Of a stretch of DNA of 64,000 nucleotides, positions 54,551-63,084 are shown piece after piece. The notes beneath the pieces are model-generated. The model searched no databases. It was not told the origin of the DNA and worked only from the letters and a program-made list of their open reading frames with translations. How positions within the stretch are numbered: position 1 is the stretch's first letter; every line of letters starts with the position of its first letter. The position numbers and the translations under genes are program-made. The DNA is from an uncultured Lachnospiraceae bacterium (GTDB lineage Bacteria > Bacillota > Clostridia > Lachnospirales > Lachnospiraceae), in the NCBI GenBank assembly GCA_910579085.1, contig CAJTRU010000002.1:1-64000 (forward strand), written 5' to 3'.

Positions 54551-55396
54551 CTAAGGCCTTTCAAGGGTAATTGCACCAAGTTTCCCTGCACGGAAATCAT
54601 CTACCAAAAGTTTCCCTGCTTTATCTAAATCAGGCTCCGCACCGCTTTTAATACATCCCCTGCATGATGCTATAAGGCTTAATGTTTCTGCCGCACTGCT
54701 GGTACTGCCAGTTCCAATATTGTAATAACTGCTAATTGCGTCTGGATAATTTTCATCCAGGAAATCTATAAGCAATATGCTTAATTCATATATATTATAA
54801 AGTTCATCTTTTATTGCACCAGTAAATGCAAGGCGCAGCCCTGACTGCTGGTCTTCAAACTTAGGCCAGAGTATGCCAGGTGTATCTAAAAGTTCTACAT
54901 TTTTATTAAGCCTTATCCACTGTTTTCCTTTTGTAACTCCTGGCTTATTGCCAGTTTTGGTACATGCCCGCCCTGCAAAACTGTTAATAAATGTAGACTT
55001 TCCTACATTGGGTATACCCGCAACCATTGCCCTTACAGGCCTGTTAATAATCCCCCTGCGCCTGTCACGCTCAATTTTCTGGGCACACGCCTCTTGTATT
55101 ATATTATTAACAGATTTAACGCCTTTTCCATTTTTAGAATTTGCCTTCGCAATAAAATATCCCCTGGCTTCGTAATATTTTACCCATTCATCTGTAACCC
55201 TGCTGTCTGCCAGGTCATATTTATTCAAAACCATAACCCTTGACTTGCCATTGGCAAGTGTGTCAATATCAGGGTTCTTGCTGCTATATGGAATTCTTGC
55301 GTCAACAAGCTCAACAATAACATCTATAAGTTTAATGTCTTCCTGCATAGCCTTTTTAGCCTTTGCCATATGTCCTGGATACCATTGGAACTGCAT
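54551..55396 (-). CDS. rbgA: Ribosome biogenesis GTPase RbgA (YlqF)
   Basis: 281-residue circularly permuted GTPase needed for late 50S assembly. Permuted order: NKYDLAD (G4) near 59, GIPNVGKSTFIN (G1) near 127, DTPGILWP (G3) near 176. N-terminal MQFQWYPGHMAKA is the family hallmark. GGAG before ATG. The upstream terminator separates it from the inactive-type signal peptidase gene. Confidence 0.95.
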   Translation of the reverse strand: MQFQWYPGHMAKAKKAMQEDIKLIDVIVELVDARIPYSSKNPDIDTLANGKSRVMVLNKYDLADSRVTDEWVKYYEARGYFIAKANSKNGKGVKSVNNIIQEACAQKIERDRRRGIINRPVRAMVAGIPNVGKSTFINSFAGRACTKTGNKPGVTKGKQWIRLNKNVELLDTPGILWPKFEDQQSGLRLAFTGAIKDELYNIYELSILLIDFLDENYPDAISSYYNIGTGSTSSAAETLSLIASCRGCIKSGAEPDLDKAGKLLVDDFRAGKLGAITLERP

Positions 55397-55416
55397 AATA
55401 TAAATTCTCCATTTCT

Positions 55417-55446
55417 AAAAAACACCACTTGGCCAAGTGGCGTTTT
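55417..55446 (-). terminator. Rho-independent terminator after the signal peptidase homologue
   Basis: Minus-strand AAAACGCCACTTGG / CCAAGTGGTGTTTTTT, 10 bp after the stop of the 201-residue signal peptidase homologue. Confidence 0.85.
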
Positions 55447-55456
55447 GTTATCTTTA

Positions 55457-56062
55457 TTATTCTTTTCCGCTGCTGCTGTCTTCCCCAAATTCATTAATAC
55501 TGTTAATAACTGCAAGTGAATTAATCCGCAGCCATGCTTTTCCAACAATATTTTTCTTTAAAATATTGCCTGTATTGGCATTGCGGCTGTCTTCTCCTTC
55601 ATTCCTGTTATCACATAATACAAAATATTCATCTTCGTCAAGGATAACATCCTCAAGTGCAAGCCCGCCATTTTCCATTACAGGGAAATTATATTTTTCC
55701 TCAAGCTGTTTTCCGTCAATATACAGATAACCATCCTCAATTTTAACAGTTTCACCTGGAAGACCCATTACACGGGCAACTGAATAATAACTGTGCTCTG
55801 AACCATCCTGTTGTATAACAATAATATCATTTCTTTTAACAGAAGAAACTGCATAAGATATTTTGTTGATTAGCACATCATCCCCGTCTTTAAGTGTTGG
55901 GGCCATATAATCTCCAGAAACACTCATCTTTTCAAGCCCATAATGGGTTATGGCATATGCAGCAGCTACAACAATAGCAATTTCTATAAGTGTTATTACA
56001 ATCTGGGCCAGTATTGACTTATACTTTTTCCTGCGGTCTTCCAGATTAAAATCATATTTCAT
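55457..56062 (-). CDS. Signal peptidase I homologue lacking catalytic Ser and Lys
   Basis: 201 residues with one N-terminal membrane helix (about 19-41) and the complete SPase I fold. The active-site box reads VSGDYMAPTL, Tyr in place of Ser (codon TAT, one change from TCT). The Lys box reads YYSVARVMGLPGE, Ala in place of Lys. The final box is CDNRNEGEDSR, where Gly is normal at the first position. Both residues of the catalytic dyad are thus gone while the frame and other motifs are kept, pointing to a non-proteolytic role or to decay. An intact lepB lies two genes away. Confidence 0.85.
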   Translation of the reverse strand: MKYDFNLEDRRKKYKSILAQIVITLIEIAIVVAAAYAITHYGLEKMSVSGDYMAPTLKDGDDVLINKISYAVSSVKRNDIIVIQQDGSEHSYYSVARVMGLPGETVKIEDGYLYIDGKQLEEKYNFPVMENGGLALEDVILDEDEYFVLCDNRNEGEDSRNANTGNILKKNIVGKAWLRINSLAVINSINEFGEDSSSGKE

Positions 56063-56089
56063 AAAACACTTTTTTCTCCAATCACTTTA

Positions 56090-56896
56090 TTAGTATTCCT
56101 GCAAAACCTTTAAAGCATGTTTTGGAATAAGGCACTCAAAATGTTCCTTGCAGTACTGTTCTGCATATGGCTGGTTTATGCAAAGTTCCCCGTATTCTTT
56201 GATATAATTGCAAAGATTGTCAAATTCACCAACTTTAAGCTTGCCTTTCTTTATAAACAGGTAGTAATCACCCATAGCCTTGTCCTTATATACACGGCTT
56301 GTTACAGGCTTGCTGTATGAAACTGTAGATGCAAAAAATTCCAGGTCATGAAGTGAATTAAAGCGGAAAAGCTTTGCAGCAGATAGTTTTTTCTTTTCTT
56401 TTTCATGTGTTATCCTTTCAATTTCTTTTAAGTGCTTCTGGTAAGCAGCTTTGTCTGCCTCTGTAAACTTCCTGCCACCAGTTTTATTTAGTTCATCAAT
56501 ATTTTCTGACATATGTACATCCTGGACAGCAGCAGTGCCTTTATCACCCTGCCAGTCCTGTAAAAGTCCGTTAATAACTGTTTCAACAGATGACTCATCT
56601 ATAAGCCCTGCAAGGTTCTGTAAATGGTGAAGCACATTTTGCAGGCTTTCATCACCGTGGTCTGAAAACGTAATCATAAGTGAATTATCTGGCATACGCA
56701 TAAGCTGCATTGAAATCATGCCGCTTTCAACCTCATACCCTACTTCTTCCTCTGCACGTTCCACAATCTGCTCTAAAAAAGCCCGTGATTTTTCCTGGTT
56801 TGTAAAGAAATCTTCTATCTCGAATCCATATTCGTTCATTTCTTCTTCTGTCATACGGCACTGTACTGTATTTTTATCAATGCGTTGAAAATCCAT
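56090..56896 (-). CDS. mecA: Adaptor protein MecA
   Basis: 268 residues. N-terminal domain (MDFQRIDKNTVQCRMTEEEM ... DFFTN) binds substrates; a linker with many charged residues (about 130-175) leads to a C-terminal domain that docks on ClpC. It targets proteins for ClpCP degradation; in Bacillus this includes ComK. GGAGG before ATG. Own promoter upstream. Confidence 0.92.
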   Translation of the reverse strand: MDFQRIDKNTVQCRMTEEEMNEYGFEIEDFFTNQEKSRAFLEQIVERAEEEVGYEVESGMISMQLMRMPDNSLMITFSDHGDESLQNVLHHLQNLAGLIDESSVETVINGLLQDWQGDKGTAAVQDVHMSENIDELNKTGGRKFTEADKAAYQKHLKEIERITHEKEKKKLSAAKLFRFNSLHDLEFFASTVSYSKPVTSRVYKDKAMGDYYLFIKKGKLKVGEFDNLCNYIKEYGELCINQPYAEQYCKEHFECLIPKHALKVLQEY

Positions 56897-56925
56897 TCTA
56901 TAACCTCCTTATACTGCTTACCTAT

Positions 56926-56954
56926 ATCTTAACCCTTGTTTGCAAATATGTCAA
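56926..56954 (-). promoter_or_regulatory. SigA promoter of mecA
   Basis: Minus-strand TTGACA (56949-56954), 17-nt spacer, TAAGAT (56926-56931), about 30 bp before the start codon. Confidence 0.75.
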
Positions 56955-57037
56955 CTTGTGAATTGCTTCCATGATGTTACAATAATATTATAAATGCATA
57001 AATTTTATTTACAACAGGGTATGTATTGGAAAGGTTA

Positions 57038-57066
57038 AAAGAGAGGCTTTTTCATAGCCCCTCTTT
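57038..57066 (-). terminator. Terminator after the arabinanase gene
   Basis: AAAGAGAGGCT / AGCCCCTCTTT, 11-bp stem with one mismatch and a short loop, 31 bp past the stop codon. Confidence 0.6.
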
Positions 57067-57097
57067 AAATTTTAACTATTATTCTTTAATACAACTA

Positions 57098-60000
57098 TTA
57101 TTTATTAACCAATTCTGTTACTTCTACATTATCAACTGAAACAAGTGCCTGTACACATCCCCATTTCAGGTAAAGCCCTCCAGGTTTTCCTGCTCCATTA
57201 ATATTAACTTCTCCTGCAAAATATATATTTTCTGTATCACTTATTATAATAGCTGCTTTATTGTCATTGCTGTTTACAATAACTTTTACATGCACCCATC
57301 CAAATGGAAGCACACATGTTTTTTCTGTATCATCATTTACCTGCCATGTTGTACTGTTATCAGCAGAAAGCTTTAATATATACCCGCTTTCAAGACCTGC
57401 ATTAGTATCATTATCTATATATGCTGCATCCTGCCCGGTTATTGCAAATTCTGTTATATCCCTTGTTCCTGCATCTAATGCAACATCAAATTCCACAGTA
57501 TAATCTTTAATTTCCTTATCCTGCAATCCAAAGTCTGTATTTGCACCTTGTGAAGAACCTGTATTTCCTGCCGCAAATTTGATAAAGCTGTTATGTACAG
57601 CGTCTGACTCCACATACAGGCAGTTTTGTTTGTCCTTTGACGTCCATGTTGTTGCAATCATTGCATCATTAACCATATTACTGTAGTCTTCTTTATAAAG
57701 TATATTTACATTTTCTTCTAATGCTCCTGGTGTAGCAGCCCTGGCTGGAAGTACTATTACTTCATGTTTTTGCTTTTCACCACCTGTTTCTGATTCTATT
57801 ATAACAGATTTATAACCCTGTTCTGGTGGTGATACTTTACCATCATTTGTTATTATAGCTGTATCAGAAGAAGTCCATTTTACGCTGTTTCCTGCAAATT
57901 CTTGCGGAAGTTCTATAAAATCTCCCTTTACTACTTTGCTAATTTCTAAAACAGCTTTTTTTACCAGTACATTAAATTTACTGGAGGAAGAACTATTTCC
58001 TTTAGAAACTGTTGCGGTTAATTCAATGTTTACGTCACTGCTGCCGCGTGACACGCTGGCGTTTACAGCTCCAGGTGTAGCTGTAAATGTAACAGCCCCG
58101 CTGTCTGGTGATGACCATAAAATACTGCTGCCAAACAGCCCTTCCACTGGAAGCGTGAAGCTGCTGCCTGCTGTTTCTGGCACTTCAATATGTGCAGCAT
58201 CATATTTTACAGATGCAGCATCAGTTTTATAAATCTTACTGCCCCATACTGTCCTGTTGTCATTTCCTGCTGCCGTAAATACAAATGTTTTATTTCTGGC
58301 AACAGTCTGCTCATATTGTTCTAACACAACACCTTTATAAACTTTTCCATTAATATTTATAGTAAAATAATGTCCTGAAAGTTCCCATGTACCCTGGACT
58401 GCACCTGAAACTGTCCCGTCTTCATTTAATGTAATCCTTTCAGATTTAATGTAATCCATATTTAAAGTTGTAGTCTTGGCAAATGTATCCCTGTGGTATA
58501 TAAATTCATAATCCCCAGCAACATCCTGTATACTGTAACTGTCCTTTATAGTTTCACCATTGTATTCATATGGCGCAGTTACAAGCCACCCGTCCTCATT
58601 AACAAATGTCTGGTGTGTACGGAATGTATAACTGTCTGAACGTGCTGTTCTTGTATGGAACTGTATAAATGTCCTTCCATTCCCGTCGTCTGTTGCGGAA
58701 TTGCCGCCCTGTGATACATATGCAGTGTCCATAAATGAAAACTGGTAATTATCCATTACACGTAATCCTAGTGCATATTTCTGGATATCCTTTACAGCTT
58801 CGTTGCCCTTTGGGTCATAATAAGGGCCTTCCGGGTTTTCAGCACGCATAAGGCGCATATTGTAACCACCATAATTCTGGAGGTTGCCAGCAGAAATCCA
58901 TAAATAGTAATAATAGCCTGTAGAAGATTTTTCATTCTGGACCATCTGTATATAAGGGCCTTCACCATTGCTGTTAGCAATTTTCTTTCCATAATAAGGG
59001 TCATCTGTAGAAAGCGTTGTACCTGTGCCATCCCCGCTGTCTTTATAATTGCTGCCACGGAGTCCTGTTTTATTATCTAATGAAAGCAGGCGTATACCGC
59101 CTGTAGTTGTAAATGAACCATAAACCATCCAGAGCTTGCCATTATGGTCATAAAATACTGTTGCATCAATGCAGTCAGGACTGTTTGCACCAAGAGCTGC
59201 ATATTTGCTTTCTTTTGCCTGTTCCACTGTAATGCCAAGTGCTTCTGCCAGGTTGGTTTTATCTATATCACTTCCATCCTTCTCCATACCAGAACATACT
59301 ATTATCCCCTCATATTTATAAGGCCCGTCTGGTTTATCCGATGACGCCATTGCAATACAGCATTTTGTGCTGCCATCAACCACAGAAACATACATACAGT
59401 ATTTTTTCATATCTGTATTATAAATAATATCAGGAGCCCAGAGGTTCTGGCTTGCACCGCCAGGCATTGTATATGCATAGGCTTCTGCAAACTCTTCTGT
59501 GTATTTCTTTGTAAAAAGTTTACTTGACGGGGCATAATTGCTTCCAGAAGACGCTGCCACACTATAGCCTTTAAGGTCTGTTGAAACTGCTGCCATAAGA
59601 TGTGAACCAAATGTATAATAATTCCCGTTTACAGGGTCACGGTATACAGAAGGGTCATGTACTGCCATATCAGGATGCACCACCTTAACTGTACATTCTG
59701 CTGTCTTTCCATCAGGTGTTTTTGCGGTTACAACAGCTTTTCCAAACATTTTTGCCTGGACTTTGCCATTATTATCAACAACCAGCACATCTTCATTGCC
59801 TGAAGAGTATGTTACATCCTTTTGTGTACCATATAGTACAAGGTTTTCCTGTGTTGTTGCAGATGTACCCTGTAATGTTATAGTCACAGACTTTGAAGCA
59901 AAAGCCATTGGATAATTTTTCACAGTAAATTCTACTTTTACGCTTGCCTTTTTATTCTCCTTTAATGTAACTGTTACATATGCTTTTCCTGCTTTTACCG

Positions 60001-60307
60001 CTGTTACCTTTCCTTTTTGTGATACTTTAAGTATCTTTTTATCAGACGATTTAAAAGAAACTTTCTTTTTCTGGACATTTTTATATGTTACCTTTATTGA
60101 TGTGGATTTCTTTTTCTCTTTCCAGCCAATATATAATGTCTTTGATGCTGGTTTTGCCATTATTCCTGGAGCAGATATATTTTTATCTGCTGGCTTCTTA
60201 GCTGCTGCCTGTACGTAGTTTGCCATATAAGAATTAAAAGGAATATTTCCATATACCAGTGCTGCAATTATTAAACTAACAAGTGCTTTTTTAAAAAATT
60301 TCCCCAT
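57098..60307 (-). CDS. Secreted multidomain GH43 arabinan-degrading enzyme
   Basis: 1069 residues. Signal peptide (about 1-36, ending YVQAAA). Two Ig-like (BIG2) domains at about 55-130 and 135-210. GH43 five-blade propeller at about 213-560 with its three acidic residues in HDPSVYRD, DCIDATVFYD and SNGEGPYIQ. A GH43_C2-like beta domain follows (about 590-710), then Ig-like segments and a C-terminal jelly-roll (about 880-1069) likely to bind sugar. Probably endo-alpha-1,5-L-arabinanase. No sortase motif or C-terminal anchor, so retention is by the accessory domains if at all. Confidence 0.88.
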   Translation of the reverse strand: MGKFFKKALVSLIIAALVYGNIPFNSYMANYVQAAAKKPADKNISAPGIMAKPASKTLYIGWKEKKKSTSIKVTYKNVQKKKVSFKSSDKKILKVSQKGKVTAVKAGKAYVTVTLKENKKASVKVEFTVKNYPMAFASKSVTITLQGTSATTQENLVLYGTQKDVTYSSGNEDVLVVDNNGKVQAKMFGKAVVTAKTPDGKTAECTVKVVHPDMAVHDPSVYRDPVNGNYYTFGSHLMAAVSTDLKGYSVAASSGSNYAPSSKLFTKKYTEEFAEAYAYTMPGGASQNLWAPDIIYNTDMKKYCMYVSVVDGSTKCCIAMASSDKPDGPYKYEGIIVCSGMEKDGSDIDKTNLAEALGITVEQAKESKYAALGANSPDCIDATVFYDHNGKLWMVYGSFTTTGGIRLLSLDNKTGLRGSNYKDSGDGTGTTLSTDDPYYGKKIANSNGEGPYIQMVQNEKSSTGYYYYLWISAGNLQNYGGYNMRLMRAENPEGPYYDPKGNEAVKDIQKYALGLRVMDNYQFSFMDTAYVSQGGNSATDDGNGRTFIQFHTRTARSDSYTFRTHQTFVNEDGWLVTAPYEYNGETIKDSYSIQDVAGDYEFIYHRDTFAKTTTLNMDYIKSERITLNEDGTVSGAVQGTWELSGHYFTININGKVYKGVVLEQYEQTVARNKTFVFTAAGNDNRTVWGSKIYKTDAASVKYDAAHIEVPETAGSSFTLPVEGLFGSSILWSSPDSGAVTFTATPGAVNASVSRGSSDVNIELTATVSKGNSSSSSKFNVLVKKAVLEISKVVKGDFIELPQEFAGNSVKWTSSDTAIITNDGKVSPPEQGYKSVIIESETGGEKQKHEVIVLPARAATPGALEENVNILYKEDYSNMVNDAMIATTWTSKDKQNCLYVESDAVHNSFIKFAAGNTGSSQGANTDFGLQDKEIKDYTVEFDVALDAGTRDITEFAITGQDAAYIDNDTNAGLESGYILKLSADNSTTWQVNDDTEKTCVLPFGWVHVKVIVNSNDNKAAIIISDTENIYFAGEVNINGAGKPGGLYLKWGCVQALVSVDNVEVTELVNK

Positions 60308-60374
60308 ACTTATCCCCTTTCTTGCCCTTTTTCCTGCTGCTTTTAAATACTGCCTGCTTATTTGTGCCTTTTAT

Positions 60375-61244
60375 TTACTTCTTTCTTTTTGTAACACTAA
60401 ATGTAATTGCAATTACAGATATTACTGCTGCCACAATTATTGAAATAATTACAGCAGGCCTTATCTCCTCACTAACTACTGGCTTTTGTGAAGATGTGTC
60501 TGGAGCTGGTGTAACTTTGGAAGTTTCCTTTGGTTCTGGTGTGTCTTCCGGCTCTTCCGGAGCTGGCGTCTTTGTTGGCTTAGGAGCTGGTGTTTCTGTT
60601 GGTTTTGGCTTTTCACCTTTATTATAACTAAAACCGCTTACTTTAAATGTAATTGAAATTGTATTTTCTGTCCCCTGTGGCACACAGTTGCCATCCAGGC
60701 TGTCAAACCCTTCCCTGTCCCCATTGATTACAAGCAGGCAGCAGTTTCCATCTGCATCCCTGTGTTTGTCAATATATGGTTCATCATATTTTACAAGCTC
60801 GCTGCCATTAATTTTAACTGACATATCTGAGAATTTAATCTTGCCTGTATCTGGTATATCTGTTGAAACCTGCATCCTGCTGAAACTTGTTTCCCCCTGG
60901 AAATCAGCGTTTGTTAATGAAACTGTATACTTTCCATTGCCCTTTATTACTACATCTTTAAATGTGCTTTGTATTTCCTGGTATTCTTCAGAACTGTAAT
61001 CACCAGTTGCAAGGTGTTTCCACTTATCAGTGCCAGCGCTTTTTTTATGGTAATATGCCATACGGTATATATTTTTGCCTGAACCTGTCCTGACACCAAG
61101 GGCAGCATGGTACTCCCCGTCAAGTTTTACAGAAGGCTTTGCATCCGCACTGGTACTGCCTGCTGCCATTATACCAGTAAATACAGCCGCTGCCATTATA
61201 ATGGCTGGCATGGCTTTTAATCTTTTAGCTGTTCTTTTATTCAT
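60375..61244 (-). CDS. Membrane-anchored surface protein with Pro/Thr stalk
   Basis: 289 residues from ATG 61244 (GGGG 10 bp upstream). Signal peptide about 1-35 (cleavage near SADAKPS), an unrecognised ectodomain of about 170 residues (GEYHAALGVRTGSGKN ... ISITFKVSGFSYNKG), a Thr/Pro/Glu-rich stalk (about 210-255), one C-terminal membrane helix and KRKK. It may hold or bind a ligand on the cell surface. Located just upstream of the arabinanase gene in the same direction, so they may share a polysaccharide-related task; this is inference. Confidence 0.75.
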   Translation of the reverse strand: MNKRTAKRLKAMPAIIMAAAVFTGIMAAGSTSADAKPSVKLDGEYHAALGVRTGSGKNIYRMAYYHKKSAGTDKWKHLATGDYSSEEYQEIQSTFKDVVIKGNGKYTVSLTNADFQGETSFSRMQVSTDIPDTGKIKFSDMSVKINGSELVKYDEPYIDKHRDADGNCCLLVINGDREGFDSLDGNCVPQGTENTISITFKVSGFSYNKGEKPKPTETPAPKPTKTPAPEEPEDTPEPKETSKVTPAPDTSSQKPVVSEEIRPAVIISIIVAAVISVIAITFSVTKRKK

Positions 61245-61275
61245 TATGTTAATCCCCATTTCTGTTTTTTATTAT

Positions 61276-61710
61276 TTAACTTCTGCCTGTACTCCCAAAA
61301 CCTCCCCTGTCAGCCCCTTCCAGATGGCCTGTTTCCTCAAATACAAGTTCCGGCTGGTTCTTAAATATCCTGAACTGGCAAATCCTGTCATTAACATGTA
61401 TTACTGTATCACGCATGGCAATAACTGGCATCATCCACATATCATTATCACCACAATAAGAGCAGTCTATAATCCCGCAGCTATTAGCCTGTATTATGCC
61501 AAAGTTCTTATATGTACTGCTTCTTGGCACAATATGGGCCTCATACCCTTCTGGAAGCTTTACAGCAATTCCAAGAGGCACAAGCTTAAATTCACCTTTT
61601 TTTAGTTCCACGTCTTCTGATGCCCTTAAGTCTATCCAGTCAGATTTGCCTTCTATATATTCAAGATGTGCAATCTGGTCTGTAAAATACTTGATTTTTA
61701 GTTTCTCCAT
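61276..61710 (-). CDS. dut: dUTP diphosphatase (trimeric dUTPase)
   Basis: 144 residues. Five motifs: [40 protein letters not shown] and [10 protein letters not shown] at the C-terminus. Removes dUTP and gives dUMP. The motif III Tyr and Asp are in place (IIDCSYCGD). ATG 61710 with AAAGGCGGG upstream; the longer frame to 61794 is not supported by the family. Confidence 0.9.
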   Translation of the reverse strand: MEKLKIKYFTDQIAHLEYIEGKSDWIDLRASEDVELKKGEFKLVPLGIAVKLPEGYEAHIVPRSSTYKNFGIIQANSCGIIDCSYCGDNDMWMMPVIAMRDTVIHVNDRICQFRIFKNQPELVFEETGHLEGADRGGFGSTGRS

Positions 61711-61863
61711 AAATATATAATTCCCGCCTTTCACTGATATAGTTATAATGTTTTTATATTTTAACATATATATACATAATTTTCTACACCACATTCCTTA
61801 AGTATGCATACAATAATATAAAAACAGTATTGCGTTATAATGGCGCAGAAATGAGGTAATTTT

Positions 61864-62502
61864 ATGCCAGCTTCAATCCGCATACAACAGACAGAGGACA
61901 CAGGGTATTTCCAGGCAAATGTATCTTCTATAATTGCTTCAAGGCCTGTTTCTGGTGCTAAAGTCCAGATTACAGATATAAATGACCCTGGCAGGGTAAT
62001 TGAAGAAGTTGAAACTGATACTTCGGGGCAGACTGAGGCTGTTGAGCTTCCGGCGCCTCCGGTTGAATACAGTATGGAGCCTGCCGCTGAACAGCCCTAT
62101 TCAGTTTATAATGTACGCATCTCTGCACCTGGTTTTGAAACAGTGGAGATATCAGGTGCAGAAATACTGTCTGGACAGACTGCTGTCCAGAATGTTTCCC
62201 TTATGCCATTAAAGGACTCCTTAGGGGCAAGTGAAGAACTTTTCGTGATACCGCCCCATACCCTGTATGGTAATTATCCGCCAAAAATAGCAGAGAGTGA
62301 GATAAAAAGCACACAGGAAACGGGCAATATCGTTTTAAGCCGTGTGGTAATCCCCGCTGGTGTCTGTTTACCACAGCCTTCTTACACTTCCTGCATCCCA
62401 TTCCAGGTAACTGCTGCCTGTGCAGTAAATTTCCCTGGTTTTATTATATACAGAAGGCCTGTTTATTTTCTGGCTGTTCAGCCAGTCTGCTGTTTCCCTT
62501 GA
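61864..62502 (+). CDS. sleC: N-terminal part of a SleC-type spore cortex-lytic enzyme, interrupted
   Basis: About 163 residues match, from memory, the N-terminal region of clostridial SleC: MPASIRIQQTEDTGYF, PVEYSMEP, PYSVYNVRISAPGFETVEI, PHTLYGNYPPKI, LSRVVIP. In SleC a VVPE-F/Y-I-VHDG stretch and 250 more residues follow; here homology stops at VVIP (62344-62355) and the frame runs to 62502 as the antisense of a recombinase gene. SleC hydrolyses spore cortex in germination. GAGG before ATG. The remainder should lie beyond the recombinases, outside this window. Confidence 0.7.
   Translation: MPASIRIQQTEDTGYFQANVSSIIASRPVSGAKVQITDINDPGRVIEEVETDTSGQTEAVELPAPPVEYSMEPAAEQPYSVYNVRISAPGFETVEISGAEILSGQTAVQNVSLMPLKDSLGASEELFVIPPHTLYGNYPPKIAESEIKSTQETGNIVLSRVVIPAGVCLPQPSYTSCIPFQVTAACAVNFPGFIIYRRPVYFLAVQPVCCFP
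62344..62374. other. Candidate recombination junction (att-like site)
   Basis: GTGGTAA and TTACCAC, perfect inverted 7-mers spaced by 17 bp. The left half is part of the sleC-type coding sequence (codons for VVIP), the right half is the end of the serine recombinase gene including its last Trp codon and stop. Homology of both genes breaks here, as at an attL or attR. Confidence 0.6.
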
Positions 62503-63084
62503 ATTAAAGCCCTGGCGGCGCATTTCTTTTATCTTTTTAATTATTTCCATCGAAACATCCTCTTTAAGTATACGCAGCCCGTTTTCTGTTGCCAGGCAGT
62601 AACCATATGGCGCAGTGCCGCCTGTATATCCGCCCTTTGTTTTCTGGTACTGTTTAGCCATTGAAACTTTCCTTCCGGATTCCCTGGCATACCACTCATT
62701 AATAATATTTTTCAGCCCTGCATTAAAACCTCCAATCCCATTCCTGCTGTCATATCCTTCTGCAACAGCTACAAGCCTTATGCCATATCCAGGGAAAAAT
62801 TTTTCTATATACTCACCTGTAATAATATAATTCCTTCCAATCCTGGAAAAGTCTTTTACAACTACTATATCAAGCTTATTGCATGTTATATCCTTAACAA
62901 GCCTTTTCCAGGCAGGCCTTTGAAAATCCATACCAGAAAAACCTTTATCAGAATACACATCTTCCAGCGACATCTTATTTTCATTAATATACCTTCTTGC
63001 TGTAAGTACCTGGTTTTCTATTGTCAAGTCCTTTCTGTTATAATGTTTTACTGAAACCCTTGCATAAATACCAGCACGCTCCAT
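62368..63084 (-). CDS. Serine recombinase, C-terminus ending at the junction
   Basis: 238 residues. N-terminal resolvase domain with nucleophilic Ser in YARVSVKH near 11, DFSRIGRNYIITGEYIE near 77-92, and a Recombinase domain beginning near 160 (GGTAPYGYCLA). It ends SVRRLW inside the att-like palindrome, where relatives continue with an IL-NE-YIG stretch and a zinc and coiled-coil region. So it is either a natural short form or cut by the junction. Its ATG overlaps the stop of the upstream recombinase (TAATG). Confidence 0.82.
   Translation of the reverse strand: MERAGIYARVSVKHYNRKDLTIENQVLTARRYINENKMSLEDVYSDKGFSGMDFQRPAWKRLVKDITCNKLDIVVVKDFSRIGRNYIITGEYIEKFFPGYGIRLVAVAEGYDSRNGIGGFNAGLKNIINEWYARESGRKVSMAKQYQKTKGGYTGGTAPYGYCLATENGLRILKEDVSMEIIKKIKEMRRQGFNSRETADWLNSQKINRPSVYNKTREIYCTGSSYLEWDAGSVRRLW

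Noticed and set aside
61276..61794. dUTPase starting at 61794
   Set aside because: The added 28 residues are outside the family and ATG 61710 has an upstream ribosome site.
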